A stretch of 64,000 bases of DNA from Planococcus wigleyi (lineage in GTDB: Bacteria > Bacillota > Bacilli > Bacillales_A > Planococcaceae), in contig NZ_JACSPU010000004.1 of the NCBI RefSeq assembly GCF_014836985.1, forward strand, positions 1 to 64,000. The letters run 5' to 3'. Every line of letters begins with the position of its first letter. Within the stretch, counting starts at the first letter, position 1. Positions 1-8,514 of this stretch are shown here, piece by piece. Made by a program: the position numbers and the translations under genes. The notes beneath the pieces are model-generated. The model saw nothing but the letters and a program-made list of their open reading frames with translations, made no database searches and had not been told where the DNA came from.

Positions 1-87
1 GCCGACATATGTAAGTGTGTCATCAATGATCGAGCTGATCGCGGATTGGGTTGCTACTACACCTTCTAAACCTTTTGTTGCTGTCAT
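1..87 (-). CDS. citZ: Citrate synthase, N-terminal fragment (cut by window edge)
   Basis: The first 29 codons of a minus-strand gene whose remainder lies left of the window. The peptide starts MTATKGLEGVVAT and continues SSIIDDTLTYVG, the conserved start of Bacillus citrate synthases (CitZ/CitA type), which condense oxaloacetate and acetyl-CoA in the TCA cycle. The ATG at 87 is preceded by an AAAGGAG ribosome site. CitZ, CitA and methylcitrate synthase share this N-terminus, so the exact paralogue cannot be fixed from 29 residues. A cre-like palindrome lies about 70-80 bases upstream, in keeping with known carbon repression of citZ. Confidence 0.75.
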   Translation of the reverse strand, partial: MTATKGLEGVVATQSAISSIIDDTLTYVG

Positions 88-155
88 TAAAATCGCTCCT
101 TTAATCTGATTCAAGTTCCCAGTCCTGCCGCAAAACCGATTTATTGTAATAGTCA

Positions 156-168
156 GTAAAGCGTTTAC
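156..168 (-). promoter_or_regulatory. Candidate cre (CcpA) site upstream of citrate synthase
   Basis: GTAAAGCGTTTAC is a near-perfect palindrome around a central CG. Read on the minus strand, TGTAAACGCTTTAC keeps the left half of the Bacillus cre consensus but differs at the last two conserved positions. It lies about 70 bases upstream of the citrate synthase start. CcpA repression of citZ is known in B. subtilis; applying it here is inference. Confidence 0.4.
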
Positions 169-314
169 ATTTTCAGAATTTTTGTAAGTCTTTAGCAGGT
201 CAAGACCGTAACTCGGGGTATCTGTGACTATTCTGTGTTATTTATTTACTTTAACTTATTTGAATAAAAAAACTGTTTAAAATGTCTGTGATTGCAGAAA
301 TCATGCTTAAAGCA

Positions 315-345
315 GAATATTCAATAGTTAAAGAAGAGAATATTC
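315..345. repeat. Two GAATATTC palindromes in the 88-601 intergenic region
   Basis: The 514-base gap between the citrate synthase start and the transporter gene is AT-rich and has no gene I can support. It holds two copies of the 8-base palindrome GAATATTC (315-322 and 338-345), 23 bases apart, which also form an inverted pair. They could be an operator for the divergent promoters, but no regulator is identified. Confidence 0.3.
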
Positions 346-601
346 TAAAAAAGTAATATTGACCAACATATCACGTGTATAAAAACAACAAAAATAGAGT
401 TTTCTAGATTATTTCAAATTTTTTAAAAAATATTAATAGACATTTCTTCTTACAGCCGCAAGGATTCACGACATTTCAGCTGCAAATGGAAATAAATATT
501 TTCAAAAATACCCTTGTATTATTTTGCAATAGCATATATTCTCTTTAGAATCGCTTCTAAAACGTTGAAGCAGATAAAAATGGTTTAAAGGAGGATTTTT
601 A

Positions 602-1900
602 ATGGGCAAAACAAAAAACAGATGGCTGATTGCTTTAGCAGCCATAGCGATTCAATTATCCATTGGAGCGGCTTATGCCTATAGCGTCTACACAACACCG
701 ATCAGCGCTGAAATGGGCTGGGCACCTAAAGAAATTACGTATGCTTTCACCATTATGATGGCACTTGGAGGAATCTCCGCTGCATTCTTCGGAGGATTTG
801 TTGAGAAGAACGGTCCACGGAGATCAGCAATTTTAGCAGCTTTCCTATTCGGTATCGGACAAGCTGGAGCAGGCTTTGCTGTTCAAATTGATTCACTGGT
901 TTTATTCCTTCTTACATACGGTTTGTTAAGTGGACTTGGATTAGGGGTAGGCTATATTGCACCTATTTCCACTCTTGTTAAATGGTTTCCGGACCGCAGA
1001 GGATTGGCTACAGGAATGGCTGTTATGGGCTTCGGCGCAGGAGCTTTGATTACAGCACCTGTTGCAGCCAACCTGATGGAGTCATTTGGCGTCAGCACTA
1101 CCTTCTACATGTTAGGCATCAGCTATTTTATCTTGATCATCTTGGGTGCTTCATACATCGCACCGCCGCCTGTAAACTGGATGCCAGCTGGTATGCAGCA
1201 AGCAATTGATTCGGGCAAAAAAGTAATGAAAAAGGATTTGGCGCAATTGACTGCTAAAGAAGCAGTCAAGACTCGCCGCTTCTGGATGGTCTGGTCGATG
1301 ATGCTGATCAATGTCAGTGCGGGCATCATGATCATCTCGGTGGCATCACCGATGTCACAGGAATTAATCGGACTTTCTGCAGCAGGCGCTGCTACGTTAG
1401 TCGGTATCATGGGAATCTTTAATGGCGGCGGCCGACTCGGGTGGGCGGCAATTTCCGATTACATCGGACGGCCAACAGTCTTCACCATTTTCTTCGCTCT
1501 TCAAATAGTGGCATTCACGATGCTTCCAAACATCACACATGTATTGGTATTCCAAGCGTTGATTTTGGTAGTTGTCAGCTGTTACGGCGGAGGATTCTCC
1601 AACTTGCCAGCATTTGTCGGAGATCTTTTTGGAACCAAACAATTGGGTGCAATCCACGGTTATTTATTGACAACTTGGTCGATGGGCGGCATTATCGGAC
1701 CTGCTATCGTTTCGCAAGTCAGAGAACGTACAGGCAGCTATGAACCGGTTTTCTACATTTTCATCGTTTTGGTTTCCATTGCTTTCTTGATTTCGTTATT
1801 GATCCGTTGGGATATCAAACGAATTGAAGGACATCCGAAAGCGGAGAAAACACAAAAATCTGCTTCAAAAGGACTTAATCTTCAAGAGGGAAATAACTAA
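602..1900 (+). CDS. OFA-type major facilitator transporter (oxalate/formate antiporter family)
   Basis: A 432-residue integral membrane protein with twelve predicted hydrophobic segments, the usual length for the OFA group of the major facilitator superfamily. It opens with a positively charged MGKTKNRW stretch and a first helix typical of the family. The loop after helix 2 reads EKNGPRRS and that after helix 4 FPDRRGLATG, matching the MFS charged loop motif. A hydrophilic linker of about 50 residues splits the two six-helix halves. The family includes oxalate:formate exchangers and monocarboxylate carriers such as E. coli YhjX; the substrate cannot be read from sequence. Start set by AAAGGAGG eight bases upstream. 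Single gene, ended by a terminator at 2004. Confidence 0.85.
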   Translation: MGKTKNRWLIALAAIAIQLSIGAAYAYSVYTTPISAEMGWAPKEITYAFTIMMALGGISAAFFGGFVEKNGPRRSAILAAFLFGIGQAGAGFAVQIDSLVLFLLTYGLLSGLGLGVGYIAPISTLVKWFPDRRGLATGMAVMGFGAGALITAPVAANLMESFGVSTTFYMLGISYFILIILGASYIAPPPVNWMPAGMQQAIDSGKKVMKKDLAQLTAKEAVKTRRFWMVWSMMLINVSAGIMIISVASPMSQELIGLSAAGAATLVGIMGIFNGGGRLGWAAISDYIGRPTVFTIFFALQIVAFTMLPNITHVLVFQALILVVVSCYGGGFSNLPAFVGDLFGTKQLGAIHGYLLTTWSMGGIIGPAIVSQVRERTGSYEPVFYIFIVLVSIAFLISLLIRWDIKRIEGHPKAEKTQKSASKGLNLQEGNN

Positions 1901-2003
1901 AAGAATTAGTTCTATTGTTGTTATTTCGATAGAAGAAAAATGATATAAAAGTCATGATTTAAAAATGCTGTAGTTTCGCTTATAAAGCACCAATAAGCAA
2001 AAG

Positions 2004-2049
2004 ATCCGTTTTCGAAAACCTTTAAGGTCTTCTGAAAACGGATTTTTTG
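2004..2049 (+). terminator. Intrinsic terminator after the OFA transporter
   Basis: Ten-base arms ATCCGTTTTC and GAAAACGGAT, an inner partly paired loop, then a run of six T. The A-rich left flank may let it work in both directions. Confidence 0.75.
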
Positions 2050-2182
2050 TCTATATCATAGTTTGTAAATCACCGATATGAAGAGGATTTGCACCCTGGC
2101 AACATAAAATGACATATATATATAAAGGGTTCAGGTTCTTATTTGATTGTTTGTCCAGAAATTTCTTGTGCGTAGCCTAATG

Positions 2183-2941
2183 TCATTTTTTCATTGCAAA
2201 TATCAAATGTCTGCCGCTATTCCTATTTTCACGGTATGAGAAGCCATCAGGGCTTGAAAAGGTACATGTTCTATCGATATCAATCTGTTCGGAAGGTATA
2301 CCGGCAAGCTCGCATTGTCTTTTTACAACGGCTTGATTGTCGATATGGTATTTGCTTGATGCATTATTATAAAACATGAATTCAGAAGCATAGCCGAGGG
2401 CATCGAATTTGAAATAGACGTCTTGATCCACTTCAAATTTTTGTTGGCTGATGGCGGACCCAATTTGAATTTCAAGGTCATCCGGGTCGGATTTCTCGAC
2501 CTCGATCAGTTGCTGAAGCAACTTCAATGTGATCTCTTTGATGGTACCTTGCCAGCCGGAATGGATGACGCCGACCAAGCCGGTTTTCCGGTCGCGGATA
2601 ATGACAGGTACACAATCAGCTGCAAAACTGCATAATACAAGGCCGGAATCATAGGTATATAGCGCATCGGTGTCCGCAAAGGCGTCTTTTGCATCAATTG
2701 CTCCGCGACCGCTGTCTGCTTTAGAGACGCGCCGAAAATTGGCGCTATGCGTTTGATTGGCGCATATGAAATGGGCGAGCGGAGTGTTCAGGTGGTGTGC
2801 CAGTTTTTCACGATTGGCCAAAACCATTTGTGGATTTTCACAGGCATGCAGCGCCATGTTATTGTTTTCAGGCTCGGCAGCGTCTTTTTGTGTCATGCCG
2901 GCTATAAAGCTTTCTTCATTTGCATAGAATTTCAGTTTCAT
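2183..2941 (-). CDS. pgeF: Peptidoglycan editing factor PgeF / multicopper-polyphenol oxidase family (YfiH/YlmD)
   Basis: A 252-residue cytosolic protein of the DUF152 (YfiH/YlmD/LACC1) family. Diagnostic motifs are QTHS about residue 63, the ADCVP motif about residue 112 and GVIHSGWQGT about residue 126, which supply the Cys/His metal-site residues. Members have been reported to clear mis-incorporated serine from peptidoglycan precursors in E. coli and to act as purine nucleoside enzymes; which holds here is unknown. The reading frame extends further upstream, but an AAAGGTG site six bases before the ATG at 2941 fixes this start. In Bacillus the ylmD copy sits near ftsZ; here it stands alone beside ald, so it may be an extra paralogue. 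Confidence 0.8.
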   Translation of the reverse strand: MKLKFYANEESFIAGMTQKDAAEPENNNMALHACENPQMVLANREKLAHHLNTPLAHFICANQTHSANFRRVSKADSGRGAIDAKDAFADTDALYTYDSGLVLCSFAADCVPVIIRDRKTGLVGVIHSGWQGTIKEITLKLLQQLIEVEKSDPDDLEIQIGSAISQQKFEVDQDVYFKFDALGYASEFMFYNNASSKYHIDNQAVVKRQCELAGIPSEQIDIDRTCTFSSPDGFSYRENRNSGRHLIFAMKK

Positions 2942-3020
2942 TTTCATCACCTTTCTTACATATAGAGTAACAGAAAGTAAATGCAGAGGAAGACAGATGC
3001 AGCTCTTTAGTTTATTGCAC

Positions 3021-3057
3021 AAAAAAGCCCTCCCTGAAAAATTACAGGGGAGGGCTG
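3021..3057 (-). terminator. Intrinsic terminator of ald
   Basis: AGCCCTCCC and GGGAGGGCT arms around a 13-base loop. Read on the minus strand it ends in six T, so it closes the ald transcript just before pgeF. Confidence 0.8.
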
Positions 3058-3072
3058 TTTGTGGTGTATGTC

Positions 3073-4203
3073 TTATACCAATGAAGCAGGTTTCGCTAAG
3101 GCTTCATCAACTGAAACAAAATCAAAGCCAAGGTCTTTAGCTACTGCTTCATAAGTGACGCTGCCGTTTGCTGTGTTGACGCCAAGCTTCAATGCCGGGT
3201 TTTCTGCGATCGCTTTCTGTACGCCTTTATTGGCCATTTGCAGTGCATAACCAACTGTGACATTCGTCAAAGCGATTGTCGACGTGCGTGGAACTGCGCC
3301 AGGCATATTAGCTACCGCGTAATGGACTACATCGTGTTTTACATACGTCGGATCATCATGTGTGCTGATGCGGTCTGTTGTTTCGAAGATTCCGCCTTGA
3401 TCGATGGCGATATCTACGACAACAGAGCCAGGGTTCATGGATTGAACCATTTCTTCTGTCACCAATTTCGGTGCTTTCGATCCCGGAATGAGGACTGCTC
3501 CGATAACCAGATCAGATTCTTTCACCGCTTCTGCGATATTGAATGGATTGGAAATCAATGTCGTCACATCAGTTCCAAAAATATCATCCAATTGGCGAAG
3601 GCGTTCCGGGCTCAAGTCAATGACCGTTACTTGTGCGCCAAGGCCGATTGCCATTTTCGCAGCATTCGTCCCTGCAACTCCACCGCCGATGATTGTCACT
3701 TTGCCGCGTTGCACACCTGGTACACCAGACAATAAGATTCCTTTGCCGCCGTATACTTTTTCAAGGAATTGAGCGCCGACTTGGGCAGCCATCCGGCCAG
3801 CCACTTCACTCATAGGCGTCAATAATGGAAGAGTACGGTTAACCGAAACCGTTTCATAAGCGACCGCAGTTACTTTATTGTCTACCAATGCCTTTGTCAA
3901 TTCAGGTTCAGCAGCAAGGTGAAGGTAAGTGAACAATAACAGGTCTTCACGGAAGTATTTGTATTCAGAAGCAACGGGTTCTTTTACTTTCATGACCATT
4001 TCAGCAGACCAGGCTTCCTGGGCTGAGCCAACCATTTTCGCTCCTGTCGCGATGTAATCTTCATCTGTAAAGCTGCTTCCCAATCCAGCACCCGTTTCGA
4101 TGATGACTTGATGTCCAGCTCTTACAAAAGCGTCGACTCCAGCAGGAGTGATGGCCACTCGGTTCTCGTTGTTTTTGATTTCTTTCGGAATTCCAATAAT
4201 CAT
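3073..4203 (-). CDS. ald: Alanine dehydrogenase
   Basis: A 376-residue enzyme, full length against the 378 residues of B. subtilis Ald. It reversibly deaminates L-alanine to pyruvate with NAD+, used for growth on alanine. The N-terminus [16 protein letters not shown] is the family signature and carries the substrate-binding Arg. Lys is conserved in MKVKEP about residue 75 and the Rossmann glycine motif [10 protein letters not shown] lies about residue 170. The start at 4203 has a purine-rich GGGGGAAG site; the reading frame runs 38 codons further upstream without support. It follows the AdeR-type regulator on the same strand with a perfect inverted repeat between them. Confidence 0.95.
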   Translation of the reverse strand: MIIGIPKEIKNNENRVAITPAGVDAFVRAGHQVIIETGAGLGSSFTDEDYIATGAKMVGSAQEAWSAEMVMKVKEPVASEYKYFREDLLLFTYLHLAAEPELTKALVDNKVTAVAYETVSVNRTLPLLTPMSEVAGRMAAQVGAQFLEKVYGGKGILLSGVPGVQRGKVTIIGGGVAGTNAAKMAIGLGAQVTVIDLSPERLRQLDDIFGTDVTTLISNPFNIAEAVKESDLVIGAVLIPGSKAPKLVTEEMVQSMNPGSVVVDIAIDQGGIFETTDRISTHDDPTYVKHDVVHYAVANMPGAVPRTSTIALTNVTVGYALQMANKGVQKAIAENPALKLGVNTANGSVTYEAVAKDLGFDFVSVDEALAKPASLV

Positions 4204-4299
4204 TATTCTTCCCCCTATAAAACGAATGGTGTAGATATCCATAAGTATAGCGGTAACGCTGTTGTTGTTCATTGTATGAAATAAAGAAATAAGTCCGAC

Positions 4300-4323
4300 T
4301 CTTTTGTGAAATCTCACAAAAGA
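4300..4323. promoter_or_regulatory. Perfect inverted repeat between adeR and ald, candidate AdeR operator
   Basis: TCTTTTGTGA and TCACAAAAGA are perfect 10-base arms around AATC, directly after the adeR stop codon and about 100 bases upstream of the ald start. No T-run follows on the minus strand, so it is a poor terminator and better placed as an upstream activator site. B. subtilis AdeR activates ald; binding here is inference. Confidence 0.5.
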
Positions 4324-5565
4324 CTATTTTTCATCAAATTTCCGTGCTTTCAGATCAAGGTAAATGCCCAGTTTTTCATTGACATCGCTTAGACGGATAC
4401 TGCCTATTTCCGAGATGCGTTTGATGCGGTAGTGAAGCGTATTAGTATGGACAAACAGTTTTTTGGCTGCATCGTTCATATTGCTGTCTTGTTGGATAAA
4501 AACTTCCAATGTCTTCAACAGGTTGGAATTATGAAGTCTGTCATAAGTCTCAAGTTTAGCGATGGCAGGATGCTCATATCGCTTAGCGCGTTGGTCTTTA
4601 TGAAGCACATCCATATACCTGAAAACGCCAAGGCGCCGGAAATGGAAGACGTTTTCGAGCTCCTCAGGAAAGCGTTTCTTCATTTCCAAAACTTTCGATG
4701 CTTCCTGGTAACTCGTTTCTGCTTTATCAATATCGCCATAGCTTGTTCCGTAAGCGCCTTCAACATCCAAAATGGAAAAACGGTTGGCCATTTCAGAAAT
4801 GAAGAAGGATATAAAATCATCAAAGGCTTCGTCTGCTGGCTGTGATGGATGCGGGGAAGCGATCAAAATCAATTCCTCATCCATGACCACTAAAAAGTGA
4901 TTGATGATTTTCTGGCTGGTGGTGATCAAATAGGAAAGTTGTTCTTCCATTTTTCGGGTGATGTCCTGCTGGAATCGGAAAGTTAAAACTGTAAAACTGT
5001 CCGGCATCCGCAGATTCAGGTCATAGAATTTATCATGAATTTCTTTTAAGGATTTGTATTGGCCAGTAAGAAGCTGCCAAAAAAAGTCTTGGTAATTTTC
5101 TTCTTTTCGTTTTCGGTTCTGGTACAGCTTCGCCATCAAAGGAGTCGCAGCACTTGCTGCGTCTTTCAAGAGGTCCAATTGCTCATTCATGAGTTTTCGA
5201 GGTCCTTCGACGACCCAAATATAGCCTAAAATTTCATTGTTTTTCCGAATGGCAATCGCTACCCGGTCACGCAGCCCAATGTCTTCGATATGGGGGATGC
5301 GCAGCGCAGCGTCCGACTGCATCAATTTTGGAATAATTCCTTCTTTCCATAACCGATTAATCACCTTTTCAGGTACGCGCTGCGAAATGATGGTGCCGAT
5401 CCGAGCAGCATCGGTGTCGTCTTCATGGGAACTGTAAGCATGGAGGCGATGATTCGTATCTTCAATAGTGACTGGACACAGCAGGTTTTCGTGGATGCTG
5501 TCGACCAGCTCCTTCAAATCGAAAAAAGATTTCTTGAATGGGTTCTTTGGTGTCATTTCGTTCAT
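4324..5565 (-). CDS. adeR: PucR-family transcriptional regulator, AdeR-like activator of ald
   Basis: A 413-residue regulator with the PucR/CdaR layout. The N-terminal half (about 20-160) resembles a GAF/sensor region, the middle (about 190-330) a GGDEF-like fold without catalytic motif, and the C-terminus (about 345-400) a PucR helix-turn-helix with the typical DAAKKLFVHTNTLHYRIKRI stretch. In B. subtilis adeR (yukF) lies next to ald and activates it in response to alanine; the same order here supports the assignment. Start set at 5565 by AAAGGAG seven bases upstream, 15 codons inside the longest frame. Confidence 0.85.
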   Translation of the reverse strand: MNEMTPKNPFKKSFFDLKELVDSIHENLLCPVTIEDTNHRLHAYSSHEDDTDAARIGTIISQRVPEKVINRLWKEGIIPKLMQSDAALRIPHIEDIGLRDRVAIAIRKNNEILGYIWVVEGPRKLMNEQLDLLKDAASAATPLMAKLYQNRKRKEENYQDFFWQLLTGQYKSLKEIHDKFYDLNLRMPDSFTVLTFRFQQDITRKMEEQLSYLITTSQKIINHFLVVMDEELILIASPHPSQPADEAFDDFISFFISEMANRFSILDVEGAYGTSYGDIDKAETSYQEASKVLEMKKRFPEELENVFHFRRLGVFRYMDVLHKDQRAKRYEHPAIAKLETYDRLHNSNLLKTLEVFIQQDSNMNDAAKKLFVHTNTLHYRIKRISEIGSIRLSDVNEKLGIYLDLKARKFDEK

Positions 5566-5865
5566 GGAGGCGCTCCTTTGACGGTCTTTAATCTTCAAAG
5601 CCGTAGTCATTAATCTCTATTATCAGTATAACGAAAAGAGGCGCCTTCCTCTACAGCCGTCAGCTAGAATCAACAGGGATAATATCGGAAAGAGAGGCTT
5701 TACATCTTTTGGGGCAAGGTTTATGGTAAAGAAAAGTGATCGGTTCGTTAAAGGGGAATGAAAGGCATCAGGTGAAGAAGTACTTATAACGGGCGTTCTT
5801 AGTCGGATTACCAAGGCAGAAGTGTTTCAATCCAAAATAGACAGGACAGAAAGGGGATCATGAAC

Positions 5866-6330
5866 ATGCCATTAGAAATAGTCCAAAACGACATTACCAA
5901 AATGGAAACGGATGCTATTGTTAATGCGGCCAATTCAGCGCTTCAAATGGGAGGTGGTGTCTGTGGAGCGATTTTCCGGGCAGCAGGTGCGGAACAGTTA
6001 CAACAGGCCTGTGATGAAATTGGGTATTGTCCGACAGGGAAAGCAGTTTTCACAGAAGGCTTCCGCTTGCAAGCAAAATACATTATTCATACTGTGGGAC
6101 CAGTGTGGCAGGGCGGTGCGCATGAAGAAGAGAAATTATTGCGTTCTTGCTACCGGAATTCATTGGCGCTGGCAATATCTTTAGATTGCAAGTCGATCGC
6201 ATTTCCGCTTATTTCTTCAGGAATCTATGGTTACCCGAAAGAACAGGCGCTGGAAACAGCTGTTTCGGAGATTGAGCAATTTTTAGAAACACAAGAACTG
6301 CTGGTATATATGGTGCTGTTCAGCAGATAA
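5866..6330 (+). CDS. Macro domain protein, probable O-acetyl-ADP-ribose / ADP-ribose hydrolase
   Basis: A 154-residue single-domain macro protein. It shows the MacroD signature: NDIT at the start, VNAANSAL about residue 22, the glycine loop [14 protein letters not shown] and ISSGIYGYP about residue 120 binding the diphosphate. The family binds ADP-ribose and often removes it from proteins or from O-acetyl-ADP-ribose made by sirtuins; a sirtuin gene lies at 52338 in this window. Two ATGs are possible; 5866 is nine bases from AAGGGG and matches the usual MPLEIV start, while 5860 is too close. The end at LVYMVLFSR is slightly short for the family. Monocistronic. Confidence 0.85.
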   Translation: MPLEIVQNDITKMETDAIVNAANSALQMGGGVCGAIFRAAGAEQLQQACDEIGYCPTGKAVFTEGFRLQAKYIIHTVGPVWQGGAHEEEKLLRSCYRNSLALAISLDCKSIAFPLISSGIYGYPKEQALETAVSEIEQFLETQELLVYMVLFSR

Positions 6331-6364
6331 AGTCACAGCTGATTTCTGGATGATGGCAGAAAGA

Positions 6365-6402
6365 AACAAGCTGTCTTTCCGGTGATGGGAAGGCAGCTTG
6401 TT
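6365..6402 (+). terminator. Hairpin after the macro-domain gene
   Basis: A 16-base stem (AACAAGCTG to CAGCTTGTT outer part, with two G-U pairs) and a six-base loop. It lacks a T-run, so it may be an RNA-end structure rather than a strong intrinsic terminator. Confidence 0.45.
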
Positions 6403-6574
6403 CCAAGGCTAAGCTTTTAACTATTGTTAAAGTGTTGTGATCGACCGGTTGGTCAATTGGCTGGTATGTTCCACTTCAGTGTCAGACTTTAACGGAGAAG
6501 AATTCACCAGGAATGGTCAATAGCACCTCATAGAACTTGGGCATAACGCCGAAGCCCCAAATCACCCCGGAAAA

Positions 6575-7261
6575 TCATTTCGATTTGAGCACACCGCTTT
6601 CCACAAGATTATTTAAAGCACCGATGTTTTTAAAACGGAAATAACCGCTTAAGCGGTTCAAGTCTTTTTGCGTCCAGTTTACATATTCTGCATTGAGCTC
6701 AAAGTCCGGCTCTAATTTGAGTACCAGGTTTTTTGCGTATTCCACTTGTTTTTGAGTCAACGGCTTTTCATCTGTTTTGGCTTTATTGGCGGAAAGTTGT
6801 TTGATCACTTCTGCAGGAGAATTAATGGTTTTGTGGATTTTTTCAGTGTAAATGCCTCGTTTGATCCATCCCAGGTCTTCTCTAGTTAAATTGAACCACT
6901 CACCTTCCAGGCGTTTAGCGGAAAAGTGTTGGTGAAAGGCACTTTCGGTCTGATGGTGATCAGCCGTCTTAATAAGGAAAATCAATTTGTTTTCAAAAGG
7001 CAATTTGACGTTGAAGACATTCATCCGTCTGTCGATGTGTTTGGTTTTGCCGATTTTGAAGGAGCCGGTCATATATTCCTGAACAAAATAGACATAGCCA
7101 GGCGCTTTACCAGGCAATGCCGGTAGCTGAATAATCCGGTCAAGTTCCTGCTGGTTAGAGTCAAAGAGGTAGATTTTCTCTGTATCTATTGTTGGCCTTG
7201 AAGCTTCAGTAACAGCGACGGGTCTGGTTTTTGAAAAATTGCTGAAAAATTTCTTGAACAT
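6575..7261 (-). CDS. T5orf172/MUG113-type GIY-YIG domain protein
   Basis: A 228-residue protein with a GIY-YIG-like T5orf172 domain at about 53-130. GYVYFVQ (the GIY element), FKIGKTKHIDRRM (the YIG/Arg element), HQTESAFHQHF and the closing GEWFNL motif are all present. The C-terminal third is a separate charged region with no clear family. Such proteins are found in phages and chromosomes, often in defence or mobile neighbourhoods; most are of unknown function with a predicted nuclease fold. The catalytic Arg and Glu positions appear kept. Single gene, divergent from nothing obvious. Start ATG at 7261 has an AGGAGG site. Confidence 0.75.
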   Translation of the reverse strand: MFKKFFSNFSKTRPVAVTEASRPTIDTEKIYLFDSNQQELDRIIQLPALPGKAPGYVYFVQEYMTGSFKIGKTKHIDRRMNVFNVKLPFENKLIFLIKTADHHQTESAFHQHFSAKRLEGEWFNLTREDLGWIKRGIYTEKIHKTINSPAEVIKQLSANKAKTDEKPLTQKQVEYAKNLVLKLEPDFELNAEYVNWTQKDLNRLSGYFRFKNIGALNNLVESGVLKSK

Positions 7262-7426
7262 AATGGCACCTCCTCAAGCTGATTGAAAAATCAATGCTTT
7301 CCTTATAGTATAATATATATTAGATGGAATTAGAGGGTGTAAGTTCAAAAAATGTAAATTAATTTACTTACAAGGGGATGTCTGGAAAATGGGGGATGCT
7401 GATAAAAAATCGGTGGGAATTCTTTA

Positions 7427-7657
7427 ATGATACTGACAGGCATTGAATCGACAAGGTTCCAATATCTCCTGAAATTATACATAGAACAAACTGGACAAAA
7501 GAGTTTTACTGGATTAGGCAAAAGTCTGAAAAGCTGAAGGACTTTTTCTGCAATCAGAGTGTTTAAAGAAAACCCGCGAGATTATTTTGCTGATCTGTTA
7601 AGTGAAGGAAGCGAAGAAGAAGGGTGCCAGACTTTAGTTTGTAAAACTACTTTTTAG
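7427..7657 (+). pseudogene. Possible remnant gene with one internal stop, in the 7262-7838 gap
   Basis: The 577-base gap before the DUF1648 gene has no intact gene. One frame runs from ATG 7427 to TAG 7655 with a single TGA at 7535. The second part contains protein-like PRDYFADLLSEGSEEEG. There is no good ribosome site and I recognise no family. It may be a decayed small gene or chance. Confidence 0.25.
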
Positions 7658-7838
7658 GCAGTCACTGCTAGTCTGGATGCAAAAAATACAGGTGACTAGC
7701 TGTACATCGCTCAGTTTTTTCAATTGGTTTTTTGGAAGGAGAAACAAACGGATTTTTGAGGTGCAGTGCTGAACAGCTTGCTATATCTGACTTTGGGAGT
7801 TTTTTTAAAAAAAAAGATGGAGAGGGGAGGGGACTTTT

Positions 7839-8330
7839 TTGAAGGAACAACCGAAAATCGATATTCCGGGTACAGGTTTCGGGAGCTTTTTAAATGCTGT
7901 TTCAGTGCTGGTATTTTTAACGATGTTGGTGTATTTATTTGTTCAGTATGGTGCATTGCCTGACCAAGTGCCCGGCCATTATGATGGGGCGGGACAAGTC
8001 GACCGTTGGGGAGGAAAAGAAGAATTATTTCTCCTTCCATTAATCGGAGCGGCATTATGGATCGGCATGTCAGTACTTGAAAAATATCCGCATACCTATA
8101 ATTATTTGAACCTGACAGAAGAGAATGCCGAAGCCCAATATAAAAATGGGCGATTGATGATCAATGTACTGAAGAATGAAATTGTCATCTTGTTCAGCTG
8201 GATCAACTTTCAAAATATTCGTGTGGCTCTGGGAGAAGCGGATGGTCTGGGTTCATTCTTCATGCCCGTTTTTCTGGCAGTCATTTTTGGGAGCATCCTG
8301 TTCTTTATGATTCGTATGCTGCGGAAGTAG
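7839..8330 (+). CDS. DUF1648-domain membrane protein
   Basis: A 163-residue membrane protein. Residues 15-60 carry the DUF1648 motif, including LPDQVPGHYDGAGQVDRWGGK after a first hydrophobic segment. Further hydrophobic segments lie near 62-80, about 110-118 and 138-158. The family is common in Firmicutes with regulators or SdpI-like immunity proteins, but its function is not established. Start is a TTG at 7839 placed seven bases after GGGGAGGGG; no ATG gives a complete domain. Monocistronic. Confidence 0.75.
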   Translation: MKEQPKIDIPGTGFGSFLNAVSVLVFLTMLVYLFVQYGALPDQVPGHYDGAGQVDRWGGKEELFLLPLIGAALWIGMSVLEKYPHTYNYLNLTEENAEAQYKNGRLMINVLKNEIVILFSWINFQNIRVALGEADGLGSFFMPVFLAVIFGSILFFMIRMLRK

Positions 8331-8337
8331 ATTATCT

Positions 8338-8390
8338 TCATCCACAGTCAGCTGTGCACAGTTGCGCACAGCCAAAAAGGGTTATCCACA
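8338..8390 (+). other. DnaA-box-like 9-mers
   Basis: TTATCCACA at 8382-8390 is a perfect DnaA box. TCATCCACA at 8338-8346 differs by one base. Between them is a GC-rich stretch with repeated CACAG. Two boxes may titrate DnaA or affect the downstream tetR promoter; this is weak and no origin is implied. Confidence 0.3.
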
Positions 8391-8418
8391 AATTCTGAAA
8401 GTTGTTACTATTTTGATG

Positions 8419-8470
8419 ATACAGTTGTACTGTTTATATAGCGGTCCAAAAAATAGTGTAATACAGTTGT
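8419..8470 (+). promoter_or_regulatory. Direct repeat ATACAGTTGT upstream of tetR, candidate autoregulatory operator
   Basis: Identical 10-mers ATACAGTTGT at 8419-8428 and 8461-8470, 42 bases (four helical turns) apart. The first forms a palindrome, ACAGT-TGT-ACTGT. The second lies just upstream of the -35 hexamer of the following TetR gene. Confidence 0.4.
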
Positions 8471-8480
8471 GTTAAAAAGA

Positions 8481-8508
8481 TTGAAAATTATTATTATTCT
8501 GATAGTAT
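8481..8508 (+). promoter_or_regulatory. SigA-type promoter of the TetR gene, positioned for a leaderless mRNA
   Basis: TTGAAA (8481-8486), 16-base spacer, TAGTAT (8503-8508). The expected start point falls about at the A of the ATG at 8515, and no Shine-Dalgarno sequence is present between. Confidence 0.5.
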
Positions 8509-8514
8509 TGAAAT

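Noticed and set aside
6486-6575. Minus-strand frame reading MIWGFGVMPKFYEVLL and ending SVKV
   Set aside because: Only about 28 codons, no ribosome site, overlaps the end region of the T5orf172 gene; perhaps a remnant but not supportable.
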